From assembly GCA_021029595.1 (NCBI GenBank), contig JAJJOY010000005.1:62001-126000 (forward strand): 64,000 nucleotides of DNA, in the 5' to 3' direction. The notes beneath the pieces were generated by a model. It saw nothing but the letters and a program-made list of their open reading frames with translations. It did no database searches and had not been told where the DNA came from. Source of the DNA: Hominenteromicrobium mulieris. Lineage in GTDB: Bacteria > Bacillota > Clostridia > Oscillospirales > Acutalibacteraceae. The position numbers and the translations under genes were made by a program. This document shows positions 1-9,127 of the stretch, piece after piece (within the stretch, counting starts at the first letter, position 1; every line of letters begins with the position of its first letter).

Positions 1-1
1 G

Positions 2-304
2 AAGACCTGGAAGGACAGCTACATTCACCTGATGGTGAACTCTCTTTTAAAAAAAGGGATGATCACCCCGGCCGGCTTTGTGAAAACGTTTCGCAATTAT
101 GCGCGCACCTTTGCACCGTGCATGACAGAGGAGGAGTATGCCCAGTTACAGCTGCGCGACAAAACGATTCAGGATCCCGCGCTCGTGGCGCCGTTCCTCT
201 CTGCGATGATTGACACGGCAGATGACCCGGCTTCGATGATTGACGAGCTCATTGCAATGCTGCATAAGAAGCGCGAAAAATTAGCCGCGAAAAAACAAAC
301 ATGA
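2..304 (+). CDS. BlaI/MecI/CopY-type transcriptional regulator, C-terminal part
   Basis: The reading frame is open from the window edge, so the start is outside and only about 100 C-terminal residues are seen. The segment WKDSYIHLMVNSLLKKGMI looks like the recognition helix and wing of the BlaI/MecI winged-helix repressors (W..S.....N.LLKKG.I). It is followed by FVKTFRNYARTFAP, which is typical of Clostridia members, and by a helical tail rich in Lys and Glu that would be the dimerisation part. Such repressors usually control an adjacent antirepressor or beta-lactam or copper gene, but none is visible here. The family call rests on pattern recognition only. Confidence 0.55.
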   Translation, partial: KTWKDSYIHLMVNSLLKKGMITPAGFVKTFRNYARTFAPCMTEEEYAQLQLRDKTIQDPALVAPFLSAMIDTADDPASMIDELIAMLHKKREKLAAKKQT

Positions 305-315
305 CGGACATAACG

Positions 316-344
316 AAAGGCAGGCTGCGTAAGTCTGCCTTTTT
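316..344 (+). terminator. Rho-independent terminator after the BlaI-type gene
   Basis: AAAGGCAG pairs with CTGCCTTT around an 11-base loop, and the right arm runs into a T tract. It lies 12 bases after the stop codon. Confidence 0.8.
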
Positions 345-411
345 GTCGTATTGTAAGGATATATTCGCTGTGAAACCGCCCGAGGAGCAATACCACGCGC
401 CGCAAGACGAG

Positions 412-1404
412 TTATAATTGGTCTTTGCCCACGGGGGTGCAGAAAAGCTTTTCAAATTCCTCGCGGGTCTCGGAATAGGCCAGCGCCCACATCATTTTGG
501 CGATGACGGCTTCCGTTGTCATGTTGGAAGCTTCGAGCACGCGGTATTTTTCCTTGATGATATGGCCCACGCGGTAGACGGAAAGGTTGCTGCCCTCGTG
601 CGGAACCTGCGTGGTGATGACGACGCGTACGCCGTTTTCCATTAACGCAGCAATCTTTTCCTCAAACGCGTTGTCGCCGTAGTACGGGATGCCGCCGACG
701 CCAAAGCTTTCGATGACAACGCCGCGGCAGTGCGCGGTGATGTAATCGAACACGGACGGGTCCATGCCCGGGATGACGCGGATGGAGAGGATCTCCGGTA
801 CTAATTTATCGTAGAACACCGCGCCGGGGCACTCCGGGCGCTCATCAATATAGCACAGGAGCTTTTTATCGTAGAACACGCCGATGTCCGGGAAATCAAT
901 GCTGGAAAAGGCGTCAAAGCTCTTTGTATGCGTTTTTCTGGCGCGGGTGCCTGCAATGACGTGCCCGTTAAAAACGACGTGTGTGCCGCACGCACGGGCA
1001 TCTGTGGCGTATACAAACGCTTCAAACAAATTGCGCCGCGCGTCGCCGTCCGGCACCTCGATGGATTTCTGCGCACCCGTTAAAACAACGGGCTTTTCGT
1101 TTTTCTGGATAAGATACGAGAGCGTGGCCGCCGCGTAGGACAGCGTATCCGTGCCGTGGGCGATGACAAAGCCGTCGTACTTTGCATAGCTATCGCGGAT
1201 AATCTCCGCCACGTGGATCCACTGCTTCCAACACATATTGGTACTGTCTAAGCTGTACGGCTGCACGGTATCCACTGCGCACAGGTTTTTCACCTGCGGT
1301 ACGGCATTTAAAAGTTCCTCCGATGTAATCGCCGGCGTGAGGCCGTTTTCCGTTTTCGCCGAAGCGATGGTTCCGCCGGTCGCAATGAACAGAATTTTTT
1401 TCAT
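412..1404 (-). CDS. ansA: L-asparaginase, type I (cytoplasmic)
   Basis: The enzyme hydrolyses L-asparagine to aspartate and ammonia. The 330-residue length is normal for the family. The first catalytic threonine lies in ATGGTIAS (residues 8-15), and the second Thr-Asp pair in AHGTDTLSY (82-90). The LTGAQK block (about 108-113) also fits. No signal peptide is present, which points to the cytoplasmic type I enzyme. The gene has its own promoter (1443-1472) and is separated from the upstream GNAT gene by a terminator, so it is transcribed alone. I see no clear terminator after its stop codon. Confidence 0.93.
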   Translation of the reverse strand: MKKILFIATGGTIASAKTENGLTPAITSEELLNAVPQVKNLCAVDTVQPYSLDSTNMCWKQWIHVAEIIRDSYAKYDGFVIAHGTDTLSYAAATLSYLIQKNEKPVVLTGAQKSIEVPDGDARRNLFEAFVYATDARACGTHVVFNGHVIAGTRARKTHTKSFDAFSSIDFPDIGVFYDKKLLCYIDERPECPGAVFYDKLVPEILSIRVIPGMDPSVFDYITAHCRGVVIESFGVGGIPYYGDNAFEEKIAALMENGVRVVITTQVPHEGSNLSVYRVGHIIKEKYRVLEASNMTTEAVIAKMMWALAYSETREEFEKLFCTPVGKDQL

Positions 1405-1442
1405 TCTGCATTTTCCCCTATTCTTCGTGAAATTGCGGAAAT

Positions 1443-1472
1443 ATCATACCACATTTTCCTGCATAAATGCAA
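1443..1472 (-). promoter_or_regulatory. Promoter of ansA
   Basis: Read on the minus strand, TTGCAT and TATGAT are separated by 18 bases, about 40 bases before the ansA start. Confidence 0.6.
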
Positions 1473-1486
1473 GCCGCAGAACCGAC

Positions 1487-1516
1487 AAAAAGAGACGAGC
1501 CGCAGCCCGCCTCTTT
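1487..1516 (-). terminator. Terminator of the his operon
   Basis: On the minus strand AAAGAGGCGGGC folds on GCTCGTCTCTTT around a TGCG loop and is followed by T residues. It lies 12 bases past the stop of the last gene (GNAT), so transcription that starts at hisZ can end here. Confidence 0.75.
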
Positions 1517-1528
1517 GCTTTTGCGAAA

Positions 1529-2017
1529 TTATTTGAGTGAGATGTTGGACGCAAGGGACAAAAGTGCATCGCCCGTCAGGCGGTACGTTGTCCACTCCTC
1601 CATGCGCACGGCGCCGAGGGAATCATAGAACTTGCGGCTTGGGGTGTTCCAATCGAGGCACGCCCACTCCAGTCTGCCGCAGCCGCGCTGCAAAGTGAGC
1701 CGCGCAAGGCGCTTTAACAGCAGCTTGCCGTAGCCCTTGCCGCGATATTCCGGCAGCACGAAAAGATCCTCAAGATAAATGCCCGCGCGGCCAAGCCACG
1801 TGGAGAAATTGTGGAAGAAAAGCGCAAAGCCCACGGGCTTTTCGTCCTCCGAAACAAGAAAAACCTCTGCTTTTTTCTTTTGGAAGACCCACTCTTTTAA
1901 AAGCTCCGGCGTTACAATGACCTGATCTTCCATATTTTCATACGCGGCGAGCGCATGAATAAACTCTAAAATGACCGGAATGTCTGCTTCGGTTGCAAAG
2001 CGAATGTTGGCTGCCAT
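1529..2017 (-). CDS. GNAT family N-acetyltransferase
   Basis: This is a protein of about 162 residues with the GNAT acetyl-CoA binding motif: LEDLFVLPEYRGKGYGKLLL carries the R-x-x-G-x-G signature, followed by a C-terminal FYDSLGA block. The overall pattern (IRFATEADIPVILEFI at the N-terminus, WACLDWN near the end) resembles diamine/spermidine acetyltransferases, but the substrate is not established. I chose the ATG at 2017 because TAAGGGGGAAACC gives a ribosome site just before it; a longer frame upstream lies inside the methyltransferase gene. It is the last gene of the his transcription unit. Confidence 0.85.
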   Translation of the reverse strand: MAANIRFATEADIPVILEFIHALAAYENMEDQVIVTPELLKEWVFQKKKAEVFLVSEDEKPVGFALFFHNFSTWLGRAGIYLEDLFVLPEYRGKGYGKLLLKRLARLTLQRGCGRLEWACLDWNTPSRKFYDSLGAVRMEEWTTYRLTGDALLSLASNISLK

Positions 2018-2027
2018 GGTTTCCCCC

Positions 2028-2795
2028 TTATTCTTTCGGCTTTCTGTTGCGGACAATGAGCATGAAGCGGTGCTGCACGCTTGGGATATAGCCTTGCTTT
2101 TCACACAGCGCGTCGAGCGCATCGAGCTGCGGCAAGCAGCTTTCTACTGTGAAATTGCCGAACTCCCACGGCAGAACCTTAGCGTACCACACGAGTGCGC
2201 CGACATCCAAATAGTGGTCGGTTACATAGGCTTGGTCGCAGAAATTCACCGTAAAGCCGGCGTTTTTGAAGCGCAGCAGCTCGTTTTCGAGGTTAAAGCT
2301 CGGCATGGCGGTTTTGTTATTGCCGAGCAAAGCGCGCAGGCGCAAGTTGTTGCTGCCGCCTACCTGCTGCGTGATGAAATATCCGCCGGGCTTTAGGACG
2401 CGGCGCACTTCGTTTACGTCATAAGAATCGTGACGATTTAAAACGAGGTCAAAGCTGTTATCCGCAAACGGCAGAGGTTTGTCCTCTTCGGTTTTGCGCA
2501 CGGTGATGCCGAGCGGCGCTAACTTTTTTTCGCACAGCTCAAAATTCGGCTGCCAGCTTTCCGTGACGCTTGTCTGCGAAAACGGGTGGCGCAGGGACAA
2601 AAGGAACTCTCCGCCGCCCGTACCCATATCCAAAATGACGGACTGCGGCTTTAAAAAATCGAGCACCTTTTGCTTATAATCCCACGGCAGCGGGGCTTCC
2701 TCTACACGCCCGCGGATGTGCGAAAAATCCCAGCCGTGCATTTCGGCGCTTTGCTCTTCCTGCGTCCAAAGTGCGTGTTTTTCAGTTTGTGTCAT
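2028..2795 (-). CDS. Class I SAM-dependent methyltransferase
   Basis: The 255-residue protein has a Rossmann SAM-binding motif VILDMGTGGGEFLLSL (residues 53-68). An acidic strand end follows, as does the NSFDLVLNRHDS motif IV region and a GGYFITQQVGG strand. The product and substrate cannot be told from sequence. Its start codon overlaps the hisE stop (ATGA), so it is translationally coupled to the histidine genes. No histidine-pathway role for it is known to me, so it is probably a hitchhiking gene or a housekeeping methylase. Confidence 0.85.
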   Translation of the reverse strand: MTQTEKHALWTQEEQSAEMHGWDFSHIRGRVEEAPLPWDYKQKVLDFLKPQSVILDMGTGGGEFLLSLRHPFSQTSVTESWQPNFELCEKKLAPLGITVRKTEEDKPLPFADNSFDLVLNRHDSYDVNEVRRVLKPGGYFITQQVGGSNNLRLRALLGNNKTAMPSFNLENELLRFKNAGFTVNFCDQAYVTDHYLDVGALVWYAKVLPWEFGNFTVESCLPQLDALDALCEKQGYIPSVQHRFMLIVRNRKPKE

Positions 2796-3115
2796 GTATT
2801 GTGGTCCACCTTGTGGAAAGTTTTGAGGTTACCCGTTTTGCCGTGACGACGGTTAAGCTCCGCGCGCACATCGTCAAGCGGGATGTTCTCGTTCACCATC
2901 ATGACGGTGAGGTGATAGAGAAGGTCGCTGATTTCGCCCACGGTGTCCTCTTTTTTGCCGTTTTTCGCGGCGATGATGACTTCGCTGCACTCTTCGCCGC
3001 ACTTTTTGAGGATCTTATCAAGCCCCTGCTCGAAGAGATAGCAGGTGTAGGAGCCCTCCTGCTTTTCGTCCTTGCGCTCCAAAACGGTATCATAAAGCTG
3101 CTGCAAAATGTCCAT
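2792..3115 (-). CDS. hisE: Phosphoribosyl-ATP pyrophosphatase
   Basis: HisE removes pyrophosphate from phosphoribosyl-ATP, the second step of histidine synthesis. The 107-residue product has the MazG-like helical fold signature GEECSEVIIAAKN followed by EISDLLYHLTVMM, whose acidic residues bind magnesium. I start at the ATG at 3115 (MDILQQL) because GGAGGG lies just before it; an earlier ATG in frame has no such site. HisE is free-standing here and not fused to HisI, because HisI is fused to HisA instead. Confidence 0.92.
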   Translation of the reverse strand: MDILQQLYDTVLERKDEKQEGSYTCYLFEQGLDKILKKCGEECSEVIIAAKNGKKEDTVGEISDLLYHLTVMMVNENIPLDDVRAELNRRHGKTGNLKTFHKVDHNT

Positions 3116-3128
3116 AGTGTTCCCTCCG

Positions 3129-4202
3129 TCAGTTTCTTGCAATCTCTTTGTAGAAGCAGCTGTGGCTGCCGGTGTGGCACGCCGCGCCTGTCTGCACGAC
3201 CTTTACGAGCAGTGTATCGTCGTCGCAGTCGGCATACATACTGATGACCTTCTGCGTATGGCCGCTCGTTGCGCCCTTGTTCCACAGCGTTTGGCGGCTG
3301 CGGCTGTAAAACCACGTGTAGCCCGTCTCCAGCGTTTTCGCCATGGATTCGCGGTTCATGTATGCCAGCATGAGCACTTCGTTTGTGGAGGCCTCCTGCA
3401 CGATGCACGGGATGAGCTCCGATTTCTTGAAGTAGCGCTCAAGATGGTCTTCCTCTTCTTCGCTGCACTTGAACGATTTGCCGGAAAGGCGCTGACTGGC
3501 GGTGATGGCCGCCGTTAAGTCCAACGCTTTCGTATAAATGGATTTGCCCGCAATCGCACCGTACACGCCGAGGGCGTTGAGGTCTACGATGTCCTTTAAG
3601 TTGCCGACGCCGCCGCTTGCGATGATGTTGCAGCTGACGGCGCGGTTGACCTTATCGAGCATGACGAGGTTCGGGCCGTTCATGGTGCCGTCTTTATAAA
3701 TATCGGTCACGATGAGGTAGCGCACGCCGATGTCTTCCATGCGCTTTGCCATTTCGAGGTAATCCACTTCGCTTTGAGCCGTCCAGCCCTCTGCCGCCAC
3801 CTTGCCCTTTAACGCATCAATGCCGACGGCGATCTTTTTGCCGTATTTTTTCACGGCCTCGCGCACGAACTCCGGGCTGTGCAGCGCCGCAGAGCCCAGA
3901 ATGATGCGATTGATGCCGTGCGAAAGATAATATTCCACGGTGTCCATATCGCGGATACCGCCGCCGACTTCTATATTCATCGAGACATTATCGCGAATGG
4001 AGAAAACGGTGCTGTCGTTTACGGGGCGGCGTGCCTTTGCGCCATCAAGATCGACAAGGTGCACCCAGCGCGCGCCCTGCTCCTCAAACGATTGCGCGGT
4101 CTTGACGGGGTCTTCCGCCACCTGCTCCGCCGTGGCGTAATCGCCTTGGAACAGGCGGACGCATTTGCCGTCCTTGAGGTCAATCGCCGGTAAAATGATC
4201 AT
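3129..4202 (-). CDS. hisA: HisA-HisI fusion: ProFAR isomerase and phosphoribosyl-AMP cyclohydrolase
   Basis: One 357-residue chain carries two enzymes. Residues 1-240 are a HisA barrel: catalytic Asp8 in [10 protein letters not shown] and Asp129 in VGID, plus the phosphate loops EVGGGIR and SGGVG. Residues about 256-357 are a complete HisI. The magnesium/zinc run D325-C326-D327-D-D329 is present, with further zinc cysteines at 342 and 349 (16 and 7 residues apart, as in the known enzyme), and [14 protein letters not shown]. Together they catalyse steps 3 and 4 of histidine synthesis. HisI is usually alone or fused to HisE, so this arrangement is uncommon. The 61-base gap to hisB is AT-rich and holds no gene, although hisH and often hisF sit near hisA in many Firmicutes. 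Confidence 0.93.
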   Translation of the reverse strand: MIILPAIDLKDGKCVRLFQGDYATAEQVAEDPVKTAQSFEEQGARWVHLVDLDGAKARRPVNDSTVFSIRDNVSMNIEVGGGIRDMDTVEYYLSHGINRIILGSAALHSPEFVREAVKKYGKKIAVGIDALKGKVAAEGWTAQSEVDYLEMAKRMEDIGVRYLIVTDIYKDGTMNGPNLVMLDKVNRAVSCNIIASGGVGNLKDIVDLNALGVYGAIAGKSIYTKALDLTAAITASQRLSGKSFKCSEEEEDHLERYFKKSELIPCIVQEASTNEVLMLAYMNRESMAKTLETGYTWFYSRSRQTLWNKGATSGHTQKVISMYADCDDDTLLVKVVQTGAACHTGSHSCFYKEIARN

Positions 4203-4263
4203 GTTATATCCCTTCCTTATTCATTCCAAATTATCGTGTATGCAAAAAAGTTAAAATTTCAAA

Positions 4264-4851
4264 TTATTCCGAAAGCGTGCCCTTGGTGGAAAGCACCGCG
4301 CCGGTGCTGTTTTCTGCTGTGGCATCGCACAGAGCGTGCGCGCAGGCTTTGAACAGCGCTTCGATCATATGGTGAGAATTTTTGCCGTAGGGGCAGCGCA
4401 GGTGCAGCGTGAAGCCGGCGTTATCGCTAAGCGCGCGGAAGAACTCCTCCGTCATGCAGGTGTCAAAATCGCCGACGCGCTCCTGCGGGAACGCAGCGTC
4501 GAACACAAGGTACGGGCGGCCGCTGACATCTACGGCGCAGAAGCCGAGCGCTTCATCCATAGGGATCATGGCATGGCCGTAGCGCACGATGCCGCTGCGG
4601 TCGCCGAGCGCCTGCTTAAACGCACGGCCGAGCACGATGCCGGTATCTTCCACCGTGTGGTGGCAATCGACATTCCAGTCGCCCTCGGCTTTTAACCGAA
4701 GGCCGAAGCCGCCATGCACGGCAAGCGCCGTGAGCATGTGGTCGAAAAAGCCCACGCCGGTATCGACGACAACCTCGCCGCCGTCAAGCCCCAAGGTCAG
4801 CTCAATGTTCGTTTCTTTTGTTTGGCGCACAACTGTTGCCGCACGTTCCAT
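4264..4851 (-). CDS. hisB: Imidazoleglycerol-phosphate dehydratase
   Basis: HisB dehydrates imidazoleglycerol phosphate to imidazoleacetol phosphate. The 195-residue monofunctional form has the manganese ligands in the two repeats: FFDHML (His38), CHHTVEDTG (His64, His65, Glu68) and SHHMIEALFK (His160, His161, Glu164). There is no phosphatase domain, so histidinol-phosphate phosphatase must be encoded elsewhere. Confidence 0.95.
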   Translation of the reverse strand: MERAATVVRQTKETNIELTLGLDGGEVVVDTGVGFFDHMLTALAVHGGFGLRLKAEGDWNVDCHHTVEDTGIVLGRAFKQALGDRSGIVRYGHAMIPMDEALGFCAVDVSGRPYLVFDAAFPQERVGDFDTCMTEEFFRALSDNAGFTLHLRCPYGKNSHHMIEALFKACAHALCDATAENSTGAVLSTKGTLSE

Positions 4852-4884
4852 ATCGTTTCCCCCTAAAAGGGCCTAAAGCCCGAT

Positions 4885-5955
4885 TTACGCTTGCTCTTTT
4901 TCTTCAAAGAACCGCTGAATGTGCTCTGTGACCACTGCGTTTTCGCCCGTGGAGCCTGCCGTGATGCGCAGGGCGGACATGTTTTTAAAGTACCGCACCG
5001 CGATGGATTCGGCCAAAAGGCGCTCGTAGAGCTCCTTTGCGTACGGTGTGCGCAGAACGACGAAGTTCGTAACGCTCTTTACCGTTTGGAGCTTTTCCGG
5101 GAAGCGCTGCGCCATGCGGTCGAATTTCTGCTGCAATTCGTCTCGCGAAAGCAGCAATCTGCGGATGGCGGCATCGGCTTCCGCGCGGTTTTTCAGCACG
5201 GCTTCCGCCATTTTCTGCGAGCAGGTGTTGACGTTATACGGCGACTTTACAGCCTTGATGGCGCGGACAAGCTTTTCGTTGCCCACGGCAAAGCCTACGC
5301 GCAGCGCGGCGAGACCGAAGGCTTTGGAGCACGTTTTCAAGATGAGTAAATTATCGTAGTTTTCAAATTCGCCGAGCATAGATTCGTTCCAGAAGTCCAT
5401 ATAGGCTTCGTCGAGCACGACGAGCGCGGAGACGCCCCTGATGATTTTGCGCACGGCTTCGCGCGTGAGGCCGACGGACGTCGGATTGCACGGGTTGCTG
5501 AAAATGAGCAACTTTACGTTCTCATTGTTGCAGGTTTCGATCACCTTGTCAATATCGATTGTGAAATTTTCGTCTTTTTTGATTTCGATGCCGCGGCATT
5601 CCGAAACGTAGCCGTAAAAATCATACATGGAAAAATCCGGCGTGAGCGTCGCGTAGGTCTCGCCCTTCATCAGAAAGCTCTGGAAAATGACGTTGATGAG
5701 CTCATCGCTGCCGTTGCCCGCCGCAACGCACGCCGGCTTTACCTTATAGCTTTTGGCAAAGGCGGCGCACAGGTCTTTTGCGGTGGGATCCGGATAGCGG
5801 TTGAGTTCCACCCTCATCATGGCGTGCAAAGCGGACGCCATAACGGATTCCGGCAGGCACAGGAACGATTCGTTTGCGTCCAGACGAATTTTATACTCGC
5901 CCGCAATGGGTTTATACGGCTCTAAATCGCGGATCTTTTCATTCAGCGTATACAT
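4885..5955 (-). CDS. hisC: Histidinol-phosphate aminotransferase
   Basis: This is a PLP-dependent class I/II aminotransferase of 356 residues. It contains LDANESFLCLP near the start, NPCNPTS (154-160), LDEAYMDF (181-188) and the PLP lysine Lys211 in TCSKAFGLAALRVG. It converts imidazoleacetol phosphate to histidinol phosphate with glutamate as donor. It lies between hisD and hisB in the same operon. Confidence 0.93.
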   Translation of the reverse strand: MYTLNEKIRDLEPYKPIAGEYKIRLDANESFLCLPESVMASALHAMMRVELNRYPDPTAKDLCAAFAKSYKVKPACVAAGNGSDELINVIFQSFLMKGETYATLTPDFSMYDFYGYVSECRGIEIKKDENFTIDIDKVIETCNNENVKLLIFSNPCNPTSVGLTREAVRKIIRGVSALVVLDEAYMDFWNESMLGEFENYDNLLILKTCSKAFGLAALRVGFAVGNEKLVRAIKAVKSPYNVNTCSQKMAEAVLKNRAEADAAIRRLLLSRDELQQKFDRMAQRFPEKLQTVKSVTNFVVLRTPYAKELYERLLAESIAVRYFKNMSALRITAGSTGENAVVTEHIQRFFEEKEQA

Positions 5956-5970
5956 AAACTACCTCCGGGG

Positions 5971-7260
5971 TCACTTTTTCTTGCGGACGGCGATGGAATT
6001 CGCGTGCGCGGTCAGCTCTTCGGTCTCGGCAATGCGGATGATGTCGTCGGCAGCTTTCAGAAGCTCCGCTTCCGTATAGTAGATAAAGCTCGATTTTTTG
6101 ATAAAATCATCGACGGAAAGCGGCGAGAAGAAACGCGCCGTGCCGCTGGTGGGCAGCACGTGGTTTGGACCCGCGAAGTAATCGCCGAGCGGCTCCGGAG
6201 AATAGTTTCCGAGGAACACGGAACCGGCGTTATCGAGCTTGCCGATGTATTCGAGCGGATTTTCGCAGCAGACTTCAAGGTGCTCCGGGGCGAGCTCGTT
6301 TGCGAAATCGACGGCTTCCGCCATGTTTTCGCAGACAATAATTGCACCGAAATTTTCGATGGATTCTTTAATGATGTCTTTTCTTGAAAGCGTCTGCATT
6401 TGGCGCTCAATCTCCGCAGCGGTCGCCTTTGCAAGGTCTTCCTCCGGGGTAATGAGAATGGCGGACGCCATGCGGTCGTGCTCCGCCTGGCTCATGAGGT
6501 CGGCGGCCAAGAACTCCGGCTTCGCGGTTTTATCCGCAATGACGAGAATTTCGCTTGGACCGGCAATCATGTCGATATCGATAGTGCCGTACAGTAATTT
6601 CTTTGCCGTGGCGACGAAAATGTTGCCGGGGCCGACGACTTTATCAACCTTCGGAACGGTCTCGGTGCCGTAGGCGAGCGCCGCGACGGCCTGCGCGCCG
6701 CCGATGAGGAACACGCGATCTACGCCGGCAATCCTCGCGGCGGCCAAAATGTTTTTATCCGGCTTGCCGGTACGTCCCGGCGGCGTGACCATGACAATCT
6801 CGCCGACTTCGGCAATTTTCGCCGGGATGACGTTCATCAAAACGGAGGACGGGTACGCTGCCGTACCGCCCGGCACATACACACCGACCCTGTGCAGGCC
6901 GCGCACGCGCTGACCCATCAGAACACCCGTGGGCGAGGGGTCGATGCGGCTTTGCTGCTTTTGTCTGGCGTGGAACGCGCGGATATTTTCTGCGGCGCGC
7001 TCCATCGAAGCGATGAACGCCGGGTCGCAGTCTGCGGTGAGCGCATCGATCTCCTCTTTTGTGATTTCCGCTTTCTCCGGCGCCCAGCCGTCGAACTTCA
7101 TCGTATAGCGTCGCACGGCTTCGTCGCCGTTATCGCGCACGTCCTTCAAAATTTCGGCCACTTTATCCTCTACGCTGCGGTCGTTTTCGCTGACGCGGGC
7201 TTTAAGGCTTTGAATAAACGCTTCACAGTAGGCTCTATCGCCTTTGGCAATACGGATCAT
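5971..7260 (-). CDS. hisD: Histidinol dehydrogenase
   Basis: HisD catalyses the last two oxidations, histidinol to histidine, with NAD and zinc. The 429 residues include VGPGNIFVATAKKLLYG, IAGPSEILVIAD, the zinc and catalytic blocks MSQAEHD and ELAPEHLEV, and the GPNHVLPTSGTARF signature. Its start overlaps the hisG stop by 4 bases. Confidence 0.95.
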   Translation of the reverse strand: MIRIAKGDRAYCEAFIQSLKARVSENDRSVEDKVAEILKDVRDNGDEAVRRYTMKFDGWAPEKAEITKEEIDALTADCDPAFIASMERAAENIRAFHARQKQQSRIDPSPTGVLMGQRVRGLHRVGVYVPGGTAAYPSSVLMNVIPAKIAEVGEIVMVTPPGRTGKPDKNILAAARIAGVDRVFLIGGAQAVAALAYGTETVPKVDKVVGPGNIFVATAKKLLYGTIDIDMIAGPSEILVIADKTAKPEFLAADLMSQAEHDRMASAILITPEEDLAKATAAEIERQMQTLSRKDIIKESIENFGAIIVCENMAEAVDFANELAPEHLEVCCENPLEYIGKLDNAGSVFLGNYSPEPLGDYFAGPNHVLPTSGTARFFSPLSVDDFIKKSSFIYYTEAELLKAADDIIRIAETEELTAHANSIAVRKKK

Positions 7261-7910
7261 ACGGATTTCTCCTCCCTGTTCTTTTCAATCTGCGCTTCCA
7301 TGCGGGCGGCAAGCGCTTCAATCTCCTGCTTTCTCATTTTAAGGCTGGCGGTGTTTGCGATGAGACGCGCCGAGATACCGGCGATGGTCTCCGTGACCTC
7401 CAGACCGTTTTCTTTTAAGGTAGTGCCGGTCTCGACGATATCGACGATGCCGTCTGCAAGGCCGAGCAGCGGGGCAAGCTCTACGGAGCCCTCGATTTTG
7501 ATGATGCGCACGTCCATGGCGCGGCTTTCAAAGAACTGCCGCGCGACGTTCGGGTATTTGGACGCGACGGTCTTCGCTTTGTAGCCGCCGAAGAAATCCG
7601 TACCCTTGCGGCAAGCGAGCGCAAAGCGGCAGCGGCCGAAGCCAAGATCTAAAATTTCGTAAAAATGACTGCCGTTTTCCATGATGGTATCTTTGCCGAC
7701 GACACCGAGGTCGCACACGCCGTTTTCGACGTAAGTGATGACATCGGCAGCTTTGGCTAAAACGACTTCGATCTCGCCGTTTCCAACGGGAAGAATCAGT
7801 CTTCTGCCTTTTTCGCGCACTTGCGTGCAATCAAGGCCGATCTGCTCTAAAAGATTCACGGTGTCTTTTTCGAGACGCCCTTTTGTGAGGGCAATTCTTA
7901 ATGGCTTCAT
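7257..7910 (-). CDS. hisG: ATP phosphoribosyltransferase, short catalytic subunit
   Basis: HisG condenses ATP with PRPP in the first committed step. At 217 residues this is the short form that lacks the C-terminal regulatory domain and needs HisZ. Motifs include IALTKGRLEKD, YVENGVCDLGVVGKD and the PRPP loop EGSVELAPLLGLADGIVDIVE-TGTTL (positions about 141-168). It overlaps hisZ upstream by 4 bases, consistent with a HisGZ complex. Confidence 0.95.
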   Translation of the reverse strand: MKPLRIALTKGRLEKDTVNLLEQIGLDCTQVREKGRRLILPVGNGEIEVVLAKAADVITYVENGVCDLGVVGKDTIMENGSHFYEILDLGFGRCRFALACRKGTDFFGGYKAKTVASKYPNVARQFFESRAMDVRIIKIEGSVELAPLLGLADGIVDIVETGTTLKENGLEVTETIAGISARLIANTASLKMRKQEIEALAARMEAQIEKNREEKSV

Positions 7911-9094
7911 GCGTTTTCCTCCCCTCTAAGGACGATGACTTTCGGGATGCCACGGCGCTTTGCGTAGCGCTCGGCCTCGTCTGCCGTATCGAACACGGAG
8001 CTTTCGCAGATTTTGCCGTTTGCTGTCAGCTCGCGAATTTTCATCTGGGCTTCGATCTCCGCGCCGCTTTCCGCGTGGACGAGCACATCCGGCGTGGGCA
8101 CGCTTTCAATCCGGCCGTCGTCGAGCAAGACAGAAGCCAGTGCATCAACGTTTGCGGCAAAGCCGATGGCGGGCATGGGGGCATCAAATTGCTTTAAAAG
8201 CGTATCGTAGCGGCCACCCATCAGAACGGCGTCACCGTAGTTTTCCACATAAGCGCTGAAGACAACACCTGTGTAGTAATCATTGCGCTGCACAAGGCCA
8301 AAATCGACCATCAGGCGATCATCGAGGCCGAGCGACGACAGCGCAGTATATAGCGTGCGCATATAATCGAGCGTTTCGGAAAGCACGGGATGGCCTTTGC
8401 AGAACCGCTCCGCTTCCGCGAAGACCTCTGCCCCGCCGAACAGGCGCGGCAGCTTTTTGATGGCTTCGGTATACACGGATTTCGGGAGTGCGTCGAGCAT
8501 ATCGCCGAGGGCGGCGTAGTTTTTCGATTCGATCGTCTGGCGGATATCCTCTTTTTTATCGGCGGAGACGGGCAGCTCATCGGCGAGCGCACCGAAGAAC
8601 TTTGCGCTGCCGATCTCCAAGCGGAAGTTTTCCGTGCACGCGGAAAGCGCCTCAACGGCGGCGGCGATGACCTCGATATCCGCTTTCAGCCCCGATGCAC
8701 CCAAAAGCTCGATGCCCGCCTGCGTTGTTTCGTCGCTGCGGCCGGAAAGATCCTTGCGGTTGCGGTAGATCGGCTGGTTATAATAGAGCCGAATGGGCTT
8801 TTCCATCGTCTGCAACCGCGTTGCGGTAAGGCGCGCGATGGGCAGTGTTAAATCGGGACGGAACACGATGAGCCTGCCTTTGTTATCCGTGGATTTATAC
8901 ATCTCATACTGAGGAATGGCGGCGTTTGGGGCATCGAACACGTCGTAGTATTCCATGCCGGGCGTGATGACCTCATTATAGCCGCGCATTTTGAATATAT
9001 GCGTGAGCCGCTCGCTCACGGTACGCTGCGAAAGGCACTCTTCAAACAGAATATCCTTGGTGCCCTCCGGCGTGATTTTGTTGAACTTCTTCAT
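7907..9094 (-). CDS. hisZ: ATP phosphoribosyltransferase regulatory subunit
   Basis: HisZ is a catalytically dead class II tRNA-synthetase-like protein that activates short HisG and senses histidine. The 395 residues carry HisRS-like motifs: GTKDILFEECL, the motif 2 region FRPDLTLPIARL, and the motif 3-like GGRYDTLLKQF. It is 395 residues long and the first gene of the his operon. It has a strong promoter (9134-9162) and an AGAAGGACGG ribosome site. Confidence 0.92.
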   Translation of the reverse strand: MKKFNKITPEGTKDILFEECLSQRTVSERLTHIFKMRGYNEVITPGMEYYDVFDAPNAAIPQYEMYKSTDNKGRLIVFRPDLTLPIARLTATRLQTMEKPIRLYYNQPIYRNRKDLSGRSDETTQAGIELLGASGLKADIEVIAAAVEALSACTENFRLEIGSAKFFGALADELPVSADKKEDIRQTIESKNYAALGDMLDALPKSVYTEAIKKLPRLFGGAEVFAEAERFCKGHPVLSETLDYMRTLYTALSSLGLDDRLMVDFGLVQRNDYYTGVVFSAYVENYGDAVLMGGRYDTLLKQFDAPMPAIGFAANVDALASVLLDDGRIESVPTPDVLVHAESGAEIEAQMKIRELTANGKICESSVFDTADEAERYAKRRGIPKVIVLRGEENA

Positions 9095-9127
9095 AACGAC
9101 CGTCCTTCTGCTTTAATGTAATGACGT

